The notes under the pieces: generated by a model
Databases searched by the model: none
What the model was told of the DNA's origin: nothing
What the model saw: only the letters and a program-made list of their open reading frames with translations
Position numbers and translations under genes: made by a program
Shown here: in pieces, positions 16,266-25,150 of the stretch
Position numbering within the stretch: position 1 is the first letter of the stretch
Layout of the letters: every line of letters starts with the position of its first letter
Source: Paracoccus laeviglucosivorans
Lineage (GTDB): Bacteria; Pseudomonadota; Alphaproteobacteria; Rhodobacterales; Rhodobacteraceae
DNA: 64,000 nucleotides
Assembly (NCBI RefSeq): GCF_900182695.1
Contig: NZ_FXTK01000018.1
Location: 23,085 to 87,084, forward strand
Direction of reading: 5' to 3'

Positions 16266-17668
16266 GACTGAATGCCGCAACGGCTTTGCCCGATGGCGTG
16301 GACCGGCCACGCTACGACCGCGACGGCCTGCGCCCCGGCATCCTGCATTTCGGTCTGGGCGCGTTTCATCGCGCCCATCAGGCCGTCTATACCGAAGCGG
16401 TGCTGAATGCCGAAGCGGGGCCTTGGGGCATTGTCGCTGTGAACCTGCGCAGTCCCGCTCCGGTTCAGGATTTGCAGGCGCAGGACGGGCTTTACTCGGT
16501 CATCACCCGCAGCGCCGAAGGGGATCGGGCGCAGGTCGTGGGTGCGACATGCGACTGGATCTGTGCCGCCGAAGACCCCGAGGCGGTGCTGGCCTATCTG
16601 GCCGATGCCCGCATCCGGGTGGTGACGCTGACGGTGACGGAAAAAGCCTATGGTCTCGACCCCGAAACCGGCGCGCTGGATCGCAGCCACCCGTCCGTTG
16701 CGGCCGACATCTCGACCCCCGAACGGCCCAGCGGCCCGATCGGTTGGCTGGTCGAAGGCTTGCGACTGCGGCATGAGGCGGGGACGCTGCCCTTTACGGT
16801 GCTGTGCTGTGACAACCTGCCCTCGAACGGTCGGGTGGTGCGGCGGCTGGTTCTTGAACTTGCCGAGGCCCGCGATCCGGCGCTTTCGGAATGGATCGCG
16901 GAACACGTGGCCTTTCCGTGCAGCATGGTGGATCGCATCGTGCCCGCCGCGACCGACGCCACCCGCGCCCGCGCGAACGCGCTGCTGGGGGCCGAGGACG
17001 CGATGGCGATTGAAACCGAGCCCTTTATCCAATGGGTGATCGAAGATCATTTCCCCGCAGGCCGCCCCGACTGGCAGCTGGGCGGCGCGGTTTTCGCCGA
17101 ACATGTCGAACCCTATGAGAAGATGAAGCTGCGGCTGCTGAACGGCAGCCATACGCTGATCGCGCATCTGGGTGTGCTGCACGGGCTAGAACATGTCCGC
17201 GATGTCATGGCGGTTCCCGAACTGGCCGCGCTGGCCCGCAGCCATATGCAGGCGGCGGTCCAGACGCTGGATCCGGTGCCGGGGATTGATCTGGACGCCT
17301 ATATGGATGACCTGATCGCGCGGTTTGCCAACCCCGCCATCGCGCATCGCAATATCCAGATTGCCATGGATACCACGCAGAAACTGCCGCAGCGCCTGCT
17401 GTCGCCCGCGGTCGATGCGCTGGCGGCGGGCAGCGATGCCAACGCCTTTGCCCGTGCCATCGGCATCTGGATCGCCGCGCTTGCCCTGACGGGCGAGGCG
17501 AACGATCCGCGCCGCGACGAGCTGATCTCGGCGGTGAAGTTCATGCCGCCCGATGATCCCTCGGCCTCGTTCTTTGCGATGCAGGGGCTGTTTCCCCAAG
17601 CCCTGACCAACAACCGTGCATGGCGCGACCGCGTGAACGCGGCCATTGCCGAATGGAGAGCCGCATGA
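16262..17668 (+). CDS. uxuB: Fructuronate reductase / mannitol dehydrogenase family protein (UxuB-like)
   Basis: The 468-residue enzyme has the polyol-specific long-chain dehydrogenase fold: an N-terminal Rossmann region with FGLGAFHRAHQAVY near residue 31 and a C-terminal helical domain with the catalytic motif KMKLRLLNGSHTLIAHLG (Lys, Asn and His) around 285. It would interconvert D-fructuronate and D-mannonate with NADH. It sits directly after uxuA and overlaps it by ATGA, which favours the UxuB role over mannitol dehydrogenase. The Zn-dehydrogenase that follows overlaps its stop codon in the same way. Confidence 0.88.
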   Translation: MRLNAATALPDGVDRPRYDRDGLRPGILHFGLGAFHRAHQAVYTEAVLNAEAGPWGIVAVNLRSPAPVQDLQAQDGLYSVITRSAEGDRAQVVGATCDWICAAEDPEAVLAYLADARIRVVTLTVTEKAYGLDPETGALDRSHPSVAADISTPERPSGPIGWLVEGLRLRHEAGTLPFTVLCCDNLPSNGRVVRRLVLELAEARDPALSEWIAEHVAFPCSMVDRIVPAATDATRARANALLGAEDAMAIETEPFIQWVIEDHFPAGRPDWQLGGAVFAEHVEPYEKMKLRLLNGSHTLIAHLGVLHGLEHVRDVMAVPELAALARSHMQAAVQTLDPVPGIDLDAYMDDLIARFANPAIAHRNIQIAMDTTQKLPQRLLSPAVDALAAGSDANAFARAIGIWIAALALTGEANDPRRDELISAVKFMPPDDPSASFFAMQGLFPQALTNNRAWRDRVNAAIAEWRAA

Positions 17669-18666
17669 AGGCGCTGATCTGTAACGAACCGGGTAGCCTT
17701 GCCCTGATCGACCGCCCGGCACCCCTGCGTGGCGACGCCGAGGTGCTGGTCCGCATCCGGCATGTCGGCATCTGTGGTACGGATTTCCACATCTTTGGCG
17801 GCAAGCATCCGTTTCTGGAATATCCCCGCGTCATGGGCCACGAACTGTCCGGCACGGTTCAGGAAGCGCCCGAGGGCAGCGATCTGAAACCCGGCGATCC
17901 GGTCTATATCGTGCCCTATCTGTCCTGCGGCGATTGTCAGGCTTGCCGGATCGGGCTGACCAATGCCTGCCGCAATATCCGCGTCCTGGGCGTTCACACC
18001 GATGGCGGCATGGCCGAGCTGATCTCGGTGCCTGCGCAGAACGTCATCCCGACCGGCGGGATCGATCTGCGTGATGCCGCGATGATCGAGTTTCTGGCCA
18101 TCGGCGCGCATGGCGTGGCGCGCGGCCATATCGGCGCCCGCGACCGGGTGCTGGTGACAGGTGCGGGACCGATCGGGATGTCGGCCATCATATTCGCCAA
18201 GGCGCGGGGCGCGCATGTGACGGTGATGGACACGCGCGAGGATCGGCTGGCCTTTGCCACGGACGGGCTGGGCGCGGATGCCAGCGTCATCGCCACCAGC
18301 GACGATGCTGCGCGGCTTGCGGAAGGCGACGGTTTTGACGTGGTGATCGACGCCACCGGCGCTGCGCCGCCCATCGAACGTGGCTTTGCCTTCCTTGCCC
18401 ATGGTGCGCGCTATGTGCTGTTGTCGGTGGTGCGGCAGGATATTTCCTTCTCGGACCCCGAATTCCACAAGCGCGAGGCCACGCTGATCGCCAGCCGCAA
18501 TGCGCTGCCCGCCGATTTCGCCGAGGTGGTGGCCCAGATGCAGGCGGGCCGCGTGCCCACGCAGGCGCTGAACACCCATCGCGGCCCCTTGGCCGATGGC
18601 GTGGCGCTGTTCCAAGACTGGTCACGTCCGCAGGCAGGGGTGATCAAGGCCATTCTGGACCTGTGA
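17665..18666 (+). CDS. Zn-dependent hexonate 5-dehydrogenase (L-galactonate/L-gulonate type)
   Basis: The 333-residue medium-chain dehydrogenase has VGICGTDFHIFGG near residue 33, GHELSG at about 57, the structural-zinc stretch CGDCQACRIGLTNAC and the cofactor motif VTGAGPIGM. The C-terminal SDPEFHKREATLIASRNA is the marker shared with E. coli LgoD (YjjN) and the RspB/GulD group. These oxidise L-galactonate to tagaturonate or L-gulonate to fructuronate. Since UxuB and UxuA then convert fructuronate to KDG, L-gulonate is the substrate that fits this operon best. ATG 17665 overlaps uxuB by four bases; an upstream in-frame ATG lies inside uxuB. Confidence 0.8.
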   Translation: MKALICNEPGSLALIDRPAPLRGDAEVLVRIRHVGICGTDFHIFGGKHPFLEYPRVMGHELSGTVQEAPEGSDLKPGDPVYIVPYLSCGDCQACRIGLTNACRNIRVLGVHTDGGMAELISVPAQNVIPTGGIDLRDAAMIEFLAIGAHGVARGHIGARDRVLVTGAGPIGMSAIIFAKARGAHVTVMDTREDRLAFATDGLGADASVIATSDDAARLAEGDGFDVVIDATGAAPPIERGFAFLAHGARYVLLSVVRQDISFSDPEFHKREATLIASRNALPADFAEVVAQMQAGRVPTQALNTHRGPLADGVALFQDWSRPQAGVIKAILDL

Positions 18667-18667
18667 T

Positions 18668-19639
18668 CTAGGCGGTTGACCCCCGTGCGACCAGCTCACC
18701 CGACAGCACGACGCTGCGGGTGGGCAGATCGGGATTGGCGATGCGGGCCAGCAGCATCTGCATCGCCTCGCGCCCGAAAGCCTCGACCGGCTGGCGGATC
18801 ACGGTGATCCCCGGCTCGACCAGTGATGTCCATGGCTCGTCGTCGAAACCCGCCAGCGCGATGTCGCGCGGGACGGAAAGCCCGGTTTCGCGGGCATGGC
18901 GCAGCGCCGCACCGACGAACAGCCCGTTGGACAGGATCATTGCCTGCGGGTCCGCCCCGGCCATCAGATCGGCCAGCGCCGCGCGCCCCGCGTCAAGGCT
19001 GGGCGGGGCCATCGCGATGACCGGCGCAAGCCCATGTGCCTGCATCTGGGCCTGAAAGGCGTCCCGCCGCTCGATCCCCGTGGCCGAGGTGGCGCCGAAC
19101 AGCCCCGCGATCCGGCTGCGCCCGCTGGCCACCAGATGATCGACCAGCATTGCCGTCGCGCCGCGATTGTCCAGAACCACCGCATCGCGCCGCCCGCCGG
19201 GTAGGGGGCGGTCCACCAGCACCACGGGCACCTGAAACCCCGCCAGCGCCTGCGACTTGAGCGCGCGCGTCGGCGCAAGGATCAGCCCCGAGACGCGCTC
19301 ATCCGCCATCAGATCCAGATACATCGCCTCTCGGGTCGGGTCTTCGTCGGTATTGCACAGGAAAACCCGCATCCCGGCGCGATAGGCCGCATCTTCGACG
19401 GCGCGCGACAACTGGGTAAAGAACGGGTTGCGGATGTCGGCCACCACCAGTCCCACTGTCATCGAACGCTGCGAACGCAGCCGTCGCGCCGACATATTGG
19501 GACGATAGCCCGTCGCAGCGACGGCTTCCTGTACGCGGCGGCGCACATCGGCGCTGACCGGCCCGGTGCCCAATGCCCGCGACACGGTCGAGGGCGCAAC
19601 CCCGGCGGCGCGCGCCACATCCTTGATCCCGATGGCCAT
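18668..19639 (-). CDS. fruR: LacI-family repressor of the fructose operon (FruR-like)
   Basis: The 323-residue protein has an N-terminal LacI helix-turn-helix with hinge (GIKDVARAAGVAPSTVSRAL, residues 4-23; hinge MSARRLRSQRS near 49-59) followed by a type I periplasmic-binding-like effector domain (VGLVVADIRNPFF at 63, AGFDDEPW near 269). It is divergent from fruBKA with a 168-base shared region holding three palindromic sites of the LacI family type, one immediately upstream of its own start. By analogy it represses fru genes and is released by fructose 1-phosphate or a bisphosphate. The stop lies one base beyond the convergent dehydrogenase stop at 18666. Confidence 0.85.
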   Translation of the reverse strand: MAIGIKDVARAAGVAPSTVSRALGTGPVSADVRRRVQEAVAATGYRPNMSARRLRSQRSMTVGLVVADIRNPFFTQLSRAVEDAAYRAGMRVFLCNTDEDPTREAMYLDLMADERVSGLILAPTRALKSQALAGFQVPVVLVDRPLPGGRRDAVVLDNRGATAMLVDHLVASGRSRIAGLFGATSATGIERRDAFQAQMQAHGLAPVIAMAPPSLDAGRAALADLMAGADPQAMILSNGLFVGAALRHARETGLSVPRDIALAGFDDEPWTSLVEPGITVIRQPVEAFGREAMQMLLARIANPDLPTRSVVLSGELVARGSTA

Positions 19640-19647
19640 GATTTCGT

Positions 19648-19659
19648 GGAAACGTTGTT
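19648..19659. promoter_or_regulatory. LacI-type operator half/imperfect site GGAAACGTTGTT upstream of fruR
   Basis: GGAAACGTTGTT lies eight bases before the fruR start codon and matches eleven-base cores of the better site at 19749. It could mediate autoregulation by the LacI-family protein. Confidence 0.45.
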
Positions 19660-19700
19660 AGCCCTATCTGTCATAAAACCATGACCCAACGGGGCTAGCT

Positions 19701-19730
19701 TTGCAAGCATCCCAACACCTGCTGGATAGT
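19701..19730 (+). promoter_or_regulatory. Possible sigma-70 promoter of fruBKA
   Basis: TTGCAA (19701-19706) and GATAGT (19725-19730) are separated by 18 bases. The two best operators lie just downstream of the implied start site, so a bound repressor would block initiation or elongation. Confidence 0.35.
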
Positions 19731-19748
19731 TTCGCTGCAAAACAGGGT

Positions 19749-19760
19749 GGAAACGTTTCC
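19749..19760. promoter_or_regulatory. LacI-type operator GGAAACGTTTCC (perfect palindrome) upstream of fruB
   Basis: A perfect 12-bp palindrome with a central CG, the hallmark of LacI-family operators, sits 47 bases before the fruB start codon and next to a LacI-family gene. This is the strongest regulatory site in the window. Confidence 0.75.
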
Positions 19761-19778
19761 ACCTTTCCGCTACGAATC

Positions 19779-19789
19779 GGAAAATTTCC
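19779..19789. promoter_or_regulatory. Second operator-like palindrome GGAAAATTTCC upstream of fruB
   Basis: GGAAAATTTCC keeps the arms of the site at 19749 but lacks the central CG. Start-to-start spacing is 30 bases, about three helical turns, which would let two repressor dimers bind the same face. Confidence 0.5.
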
Positions 19790-19807
19790 AGTGATTGGGA
19801 GGAGCCC

Positions 19808-22315
19808 ATGTCCCTGATTCCCGATGGCGGCCTGTTGCCGCGCGAATTGGTCCGGCTGGATGCCAAGGTCACGGACAAGGCGGATGCGATCCGTCAGGCC
19901 ACCGCATTGCTGGTTGCCGCAGGATGTGTTCGCGCAGGCTTCGATGCCAGCATGGAGCGGCGCGAGGCCGCGTCGAACACCTATCTGGGCCGTGGCATTG
20001 CCATTCCGCATGGCATGGTCGAGGACCGCGACATGATCCTGCGCGACGGCATCGCGGTTCTGCAGGTCCGCGATGGTGTGGCATGGAATGACGGTCAGCG
20101 CGCGCAGCTTGTCGTGGCGATTGCCGCGCGTTCGGATGCGCATATCGGCATCCTGCGCCGCCTGACGCGCCTGATGCAGGACCAGCCGCGGGTGGCCATG
20201 CTGGCCGCGACCGACGATCCGCAGGCGATCATCGCAGCCCTTGAGGACGCGCCCGAGGTTCTGGCTGCCGAGCCTGCGACCGATTTCGCGCAAGGCTTCG
20301 AATGGGTCTGCGACTATCCCAACGGTCTGCACGCCCGTCCTGCGACGGAATGGGCGGAAACCGCGCGCCGCTTTGCCGCCCGCATCCGCGTCCGCAGTGG
20401 GACCGAGATCGCCGATGCGCGCAACATGATCTCGCTTTTGCAGCTTGGGCTGGCGGCGGGGCAGCCGGTCGTCATCTCGGCTGACGGTGCGGATGCGGCG
20501 GATGCGCTGTCCACGCTGCGCGTCGTGATCACAGGGCTTTCCGCCCGCGAAAAGGCCGATGCGCTGAAGGCCGAGGAAAAGCGCAATGCCACCGCAACGG
20601 CGGGCGGCTGGACCCCGGCAGGTCCGGCGGATGTGGTCGAAGGGGTCGCGGCATCACCCGGTCTGGCGATCGGCGTCCTGCATCACCTTGAGGCGGGGCC
20701 GATGGTCGTGCCGGACCAGCCGACCGATCTGGGGCAGGCGGCGGATCAGTTGCATAACGCATTGGCCCGCGCCCGCGAACAGCTTCGCGCGCTGGCCGAC
20801 GATACCGCGCGCCGTCTGGGTGCGGCGGATGCAGGTATTTTCCGCGCGCAGTCCGAATTGCTGAACGATCCGCAACTGATCACCACCGCCTCGCAGAAAT
20901 TGGTCGAAGGGCACGGTCTGGCATGGTCTTGGCATCAGGCGGTGCAGGACACGGCGGGGCAACTGACCGCGCTGGGGAACCCGGTTCTGGCGGCGCGCGC
21001 CGTGGACCTGCGCGATGTCGGCCAGCGCGTGCTGGCGCTGATCGACCCGGCATTGGCCAAGCCCGCGCCCGCCCGGATGCCCAAGGGCGCGATCCTGATT
21101 GCCGATGATCTGACGCCCACCGATACGGCCGGGCTTGACGGCGATGTGGTCGCGGGGCTGGTGACGGCGCAGGGCGGCCCGACCTCGCATACCGCGATCC
21201 TTGCGCGGACGCTGGGCCTGCCCGCCGTCGTGGGGGCGGGGGCTGCGCTGGCGCGTCTGGCCACCGGGGCGCAGGCGATCATCGACGGCAGCGGCGGCAG
21301 GCTTTACCTGAACCCGTCCGAGGCGGACCTGACCTCGGCCCGCGCCTGGATCGCGGCCGAGGAGGAAAAGCGCATCCGCGCCGCCGAAAGCCGCGCCCAG
21401 CCCGCCACCACCCGCGACGGCCACCAGATCGCCATCGGGGCGAATATCAATCTGGCCGAACAGGCCGCCTTTGCCATCGAACAGGGGGCCGAGGGCGTCG
21501 GCCTGATGCGGACCGAATTCCTGTTCCTTGAACGCGGCGACAGCCCGACCGAGGAAGACCAGTATCGCGCCTATTCCGACATGGCCCGCGCGATGGGCGA
21601 CCGCCCGTTGATCATTCGTGCGCTGGATATCGGCGGTGACAAGCAGGTCAGCTATCTTGACCTCCCGCGTGAGGAGAACCCGTTTCTGGGCGTGCGCGGG
21701 GCGCGGTTGCTGCTGCGCCGCCCGGAACTGCTGGTGCCGCAGGTGCGCGCGCTTTACCGCGCCGCAAGGGACGGGGCCCGGATTCAGGTGATGTTCCCGA
21801 TGATCACCTCGGTCGCTGAATTGATCCGGCTGCGCGAAACCTGCGAACAGATCCGCGCCGAACTGGACGCGCCCGCCATCCCCTTGGGTATCATGATCGA
21901 GGTGCCTTCGGCGGCGCTTCTGGCAGACCGACTGGCAGAACATGCGGATTTCTTTTCCATCGGGACGAACGATCTGACGCAATACGCGCTGGCGATCGAC
22001 CGGCAGAACCCCGTTCTGGCCCCCGAGGCGGACAGCCTGCATCCCGCCGTTCTGGGGCTGATCGACCTGACGGTGCGCGGCGCCCATGCCAAGGGCCGCT
22101 GGGTCGGCGTCTGCGGCGGCATCGCGGGCGACGCTTTTGGCGCGGCGCTGCTGACCGGGCTGGGCGTCGATGAATTGTCGATGACCCCGCGCGACATTCC
22201 GGCGGTCAAGGAACGGATTCGCAACGCGGATCTGTCGGAACTTCAGGCCCTCGCACAGCGCGCGCTGATGGCGCAGGATGCGGCATCCGTCCGCGCCCTG
22301 GAGACCACGACATGA
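19808..22315 (+). CDS. fruB: Fructose PTS multiphosphoryl transfer protein (EIIA-HPr-EI fusion)
   Basis: The 835-residue cytosolic protein joins three PTS modules. An EIIA-Fru domain holds the active histidine in GIAIPHG (His68). An HPr domain has NGLHARPATEW (His175) and the conserved serine region NMISLLQLG. A full Enzyme I domain has GGPTSHTAILAR (His461), the PEP-binding RTEFLFLERG region and a catalytic cysteine in GVCGG near the C-terminus. It carries phosphate from PEP to the fructose permease FruA. GGGAGGAGC precedes the ATG. The stop overlaps fruK by ATGA. Such fusions are typical of Rhodobacter-type bacteria that have no general EI/HPr for sugars. Confidence 0.96.
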   Translation: MSLIPDGGLLPRELVRLDAKVTDKADAIRQATALLVAAGCVRAGFDASMERREAASNTYLGRGIAIPHGMVEDRDMILRDGIAVLQVRDGVAWNDGQRAQLVVAIAARSDAHIGILRRLTRLMQDQPRVAMLAATDDPQAIIAALEDAPEVLAAEPATDFAQGFEWVCDYPNGLHARPATEWAETARRFAARIRVRSGTEIADARNMISLLQLGLAAGQPVVISADGADAADALSTLRVVITGLSAREKADALKAEEKRNATATAGGWTPAGPADVVEGVAASPGLAIGVLHHLEAGPMVVPDQPTDLGQAADQLHNALARAREQLRALADDTARRLGAADAGIFRAQSELLNDPQLITTASQKLVEGHGLAWSWHQAVQDTAGQLTALGNPVLAARAVDLRDVGQRVLALIDPALAKPAPARMPKGAILIADDLTPTDTAGLDGDVVAGLVTAQGGPTSHTAILARTLGLPAVVGAGAALARLATGAQAIIDGSGGRLYLNPSEADLTSARAWIAAEEEKRIRAAESRAQPATTRDGHQIAIGANINLAEQAAFAIEQGAEGVGLMRTEFLFLERGDSPTEEDQYRAYSDMARAMGDRPLIIRALDIGGDKQVSYLDLPREENPFLGVRGARLLLRRPELLVPQVRALYRAARDGARIQVMFPMITSVAELIRLRETCEQIRAELDAPAIPLGIMIEVPSAALLADRLAEHADFFSIGTNDLTQYALAIDRQNPVLAPEADSLHPAVLGLIDLTVRGAHAKGRWVGVCGGIAGDAFGAALLTGLGVDELSMTPRDIPAVKERIRNADLSELQALAQRALMAQDAASVRALETTT

Positions 22316-23253
22316 TGATCCGCACCGTCTGCCTGAACCCTGCCATCGACCAGACCATTGCCCTGAACACCCTGACGCCCGGAGAGGTGCTGCGCGCCGA
22401 TGCCAGCCGCCACGATCCGGGCGGCAAGGCGGTAAACGTGGCGTCCTGCCTTGCCGATTGGGGTCGCATGGTGGTCGTCACTGGGCTTTTGGGGCGCGAC
22501 AACGCGGCCAGCTTTGAACAGCTTTTCGCGCAAAAGGGCATCGTGGATTACATGATCCGCGTGGGCGGTGCGACGCGGACGAATATCAAGATCCTAGAAC
22601 AGGGCGGGCGCACGACCGATGTGAACCTGCCGGGTTTTGTCGCCGCGCCCGATGACGTCAAGGGCGTGTTCAACCAGCTTGCCAAAGTGGTGGCGGGCGA
22701 TCTGGTGGTGATCTCGGGCAGTCAGCCGCAGGGTTTGCCCGAGGACACGACCGCGCGTCTGGTCGCCGATCTGGCCGGGCGCGGTGCGCGCGTGGTGCTG
22801 GATGTCAGCGGCGCGCCGCTGGCGCAGGCTTTGGCCGGCCCGGCGCTGCCCTTTGCCGTCAAGCCCAACCGGCACGAGCTTGAAGCGCTGCTGGGCCGCG
22901 ACCTGTCCGATGCCGCCGATCTGGTCGCTGCGGGCCGCGAATTGCTGGCGCGGGGCGTCAAGTTGGTCGTCGTCTCGATGGGGACCGATGGCGCGCTGTT
23001 TCTGACCGATCAGGGCGGGGTCACGGCCCATCCGGTGCAGATTGCGACCGGCAGCTCGGTCGGGGCGGGCGATGCGATGGTGGCGGGCATTGCCGCCGGA
23101 TTGGCCGAGGGGCTGGATCTGGGGGCGCTGGCACGTCAGGCCACGGCATTCGCCGCGGGCAAGTTGCAGAACGCCGGACCGCATCTGCCGCCGGTCGCAC
23201 AGGTGCGCGCGCTCGCCGCGCAGGTGCGGCTGACCGGCTTGCAGAATATTTGA
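22312..23253 (+). CDS. fruK: 1-phosphofructokinase
   Basis: The 313-residue PfkB-family kinase converts fructose 1-phosphate to fructose 1,6-bisphosphate with ATP. It shows the N-terminal TVCLNPAIDQTI, the PfkB signature 1 region GGKAVNVASCLADWG near 39-53, VKPNRHELEALLG in the middle and the C-terminal signature GSSVGAGDAMVAGIAAGLA with the catalytic aspartate. Two ATGs open the gene; the first overlaps the fruB stop. It lies between fruB and fruA as in many proteobacterial fru operons. Confidence 0.95.
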   Translation: MMIRTVCLNPAIDQTIALNTLTPGEVLRADASRHDPGGKAVNVASCLADWGRMVVVTGLLGRDNAASFEQLFAQKGIVDYMIRVGGATRTNIKILEQGGRTTDVNLPGFVAAPDDVKGVFNQLAKVVAGDLVVISGSQPQGLPEDTTARLVADLAGRGARVVLDVSGAPLAQALAGPALPFAVKPNRHELEALLGRDLSDAADLVAAGRELLARGVKLVVVSMGTDGALFLTDQGGVTAHPVQIATGSSVGAGDAMVAGIAAGLAEGLDLGALARQATAFAAGKLQNAGPHLPPVAQVRALAAQVRLTGLQNI

Positions 23254-23296
23254 TGCGTCACGGGCAGGGCGCCCCGACACGCGACAGGAGGAAGTC

Positions 23297-25009
23297 ATGA
23301 CCGACATCATCGCCATCGTCGGCGCCGGAGCGTTGGATACCCATGCCGTTCTGGCCCGCGCCGCGCTGCGCAAGGCGGCGGCAGATCAGGGCAAGACCAT
23401 CGCGGTCGAATTGCGCAATGCCGATGGCCGCCTGGACCCGATCCCTGCCGATGAACTGGCGGGTGCGACATCGCTGTTGCTGGTCGGAGAGGTCGCGGAC
23501 GCACCACAGCATCCCGCGACCGTCACCGCCACGCTGGCCGAGGTGCTGGCCGATGCCAGCGGCGTCCTGAAACGCAAGGGGGCCGCCGCTGCGCCTGCGC
23601 CGCAGGGCGCGCTGAAGATCGTGGCGATCACCTCTTGTCCGACCGGCATCGCGCATACCTTCATGGCCGCCGAAGGGCTGGCCGAGGGGGCCAAATCGCT
23701 GGGCCATTCGATCCGCGTCGAAACTCAGGGCTCGGTCGGGTCGCAGGACGCATTGATGCCCGAGGAGATCGCCGCTGCCGATCTGGTCGTCATCGCCGCC
23801 GACAAGCAGGTCGAGATGTCGCGCTTTGCGGGCAAGCGGGTGTTCCAGTCGCCGACCAAGCCCGCGATCAATGATGGTGCGGCGCTGATCCGCAAGGCTG
23901 CGGCCGAAGCCAAGCTGCAAAGTGGCAGCGCCGGTGCCCCGGAAGCCGCCGCCCCCGCCGCCCATAAGGTCGGGGTCTATAAGCACGTGATGACGGGCGT
24001 CAGCTTCATGCTGCCCTTTGTCGTCGCGGGCGGGTTGCTGATCGCCATCGCCTTCGCCATCGGTGGCATCTATGTCTTCAACGAAGAAAACGCCGGAACG
24101 CTGGGCTATACGCTGTTCCAGATCGGGGCCAAGGGCGCATTCACGCTGATGGTTCCGGCGCTGGCCGGATATATCGCCTATTCCATCGCGGACAGGCCGG
24201 GCATTGCGCCGGGCATGACTGGCGGCGTAATCGCAGGCACGATCGGCGCGGGCTTTCTTGGCGGCATCGTCGCGGGCTTCATCGCCGGTTACACGATCAT
24301 GCTGCTGAACCGCTGGATCAAGCTGCCGCGCACGCTGCAGGGGCTGATGCCGATCCTGATCCTGCCCTTGCTGGGCACCGCGGTGACAGGCCTGCTGATG
24401 TATTACGTCGTGGGCCAGCCCACCGCGCAGATATTGGCCGCGCTGACGGCATGGCTGCAGGGGATGCAGGGCAGTTCGGCGCTGATCCTTGGCCTGATCC
24501 TTGGCGGCATGATGGCCGTCGATATGGGCGGGCCGATCAACAAGGCGGCCTATGTCTTTGGCACCACGCTGATAGCTTCGAACGTGACGCAGCCGATGGC
24601 TGCCGTGATGTGCGCGGGCATGACGCCGCCTTTGGCGCTGGCGATTGCCACCCGCATCTTTGCCAACCGCTTCACCGCCGAGGAGCGTGAGGCAGGGAAC
24701 GCGGCCTTCGTCCTGGGCCTGGCCTTCGTGACCGAGGGCGCGATCCCGTTTGCCGCGCGCGACCCGCTGCGGGTCATCCCGTCGCTGATCGCGGGTTCGG
24801 CGGTTGCGGGCGCGATCTGCATGGTGCTGGGGGTCGAATTGAAGGTGCCGCATGGCGGTATTTTCGTGCTGCCCATTCCTAACGCAGTCGTGAACCTGCC
24901 GGGCTTTGCCATCGCCCTTGTGGCGGGAACCGCGGTTTCTGTGATCGCGTTGGGACTGGCCAAGCGTCGCATTGCGGCGGCTGGTTCGGTGCAGGCTCAG
25001 CCCGCCTGA
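23297..25009 (+). CDS. fruA: Fructose PTS permease, EIIB'BC
   Basis: The 570-residue inner-membrane protein imports fructose and phosphorylates it at C1. Order of domains: a degenerate IIB' domain without a catalytic cysteine (residues 1-95), an alanine/proline linker, an active IIB domain with Cys114 in ITSCPTGIAHTFMAAEG, a second linker, and the IIC membrane domain from about 225 (VMTGVSFMLPFVVAGGLL, MGGPINKAAY, FVTEGAIPFAARDP). GGAGGAAG precedes the ATG. A strong terminator-like hairpin follows at 25035-25060, closing the operon. Confidence 0.95.
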   Translation: MTDIIAIVGAGALDTHAVLARAALRKAAADQGKTIAVELRNADGRLDPIPADELAGATSLLLVGEVADAPQHPATVTATLAEVLADASGVLKRKGAAAAPAPQGALKIVAITSCPTGIAHTFMAAEGLAEGAKSLGHSIRVETQGSVGSQDALMPEEIAAADLVVIAADKQVEMSRFAGKRVFQSPTKPAINDGAALIRKAAAEAKLQSGSAGAPEAAAPAAHKVGVYKHVMTGVSFMLPFVVAGGLLIAIAFAIGGIYVFNEENAGTLGYTLFQIGAKGAFTLMVPALAGYIAYSIADRPGIAPGMTGGVIAGTIGAGFLGGIVAGFIAGYTIMLLNRWIKLPRTLQGLMPILILPLLGTAVTGLLMYYVVGQPTAQILAALTAWLQGMQGSSALILGLILGGMMAVDMGGPINKAAYVFGTTLIASNVTQPMAAVMCAGMTPPLALAIATRIFANRFTAEEREAGNAAFVLGLAFVTEGAIPFAARDPLRVIPSLIAGSAVAGAICMVLGVELKVPHGGIFVLPIPNAVVNLPGFAIALVAGTAVSVIALGLAKRRIAAAGSVQAQPA

Positions 25010-25034
25010 TATTCGTATCTGTGAACAAGTGTCA

Positions 25035-25060
25035 CCGCCTGCCCCGAACGGGGCGGGCGG
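25035..25060 (+). terminator. Rho-independent-like terminator of fruBKA
   Basis: An 11-bp GC-rich stem (25035-25045 with 25050-25060, one T-G wobble) closes a GAAC tetraloop and is followed by TTTA. It begins 25 bases after the fruA stop. Confidence 0.65.
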
Positions 25061-25150
25061 TTTACCTATGTCTTGTATGCGACATGCAATGCGAGCAGTC
25101 TTTGCGCGGGTTTTCATCCACTTGTGCCAACTGGCCGCAGAGGGTCGCGC

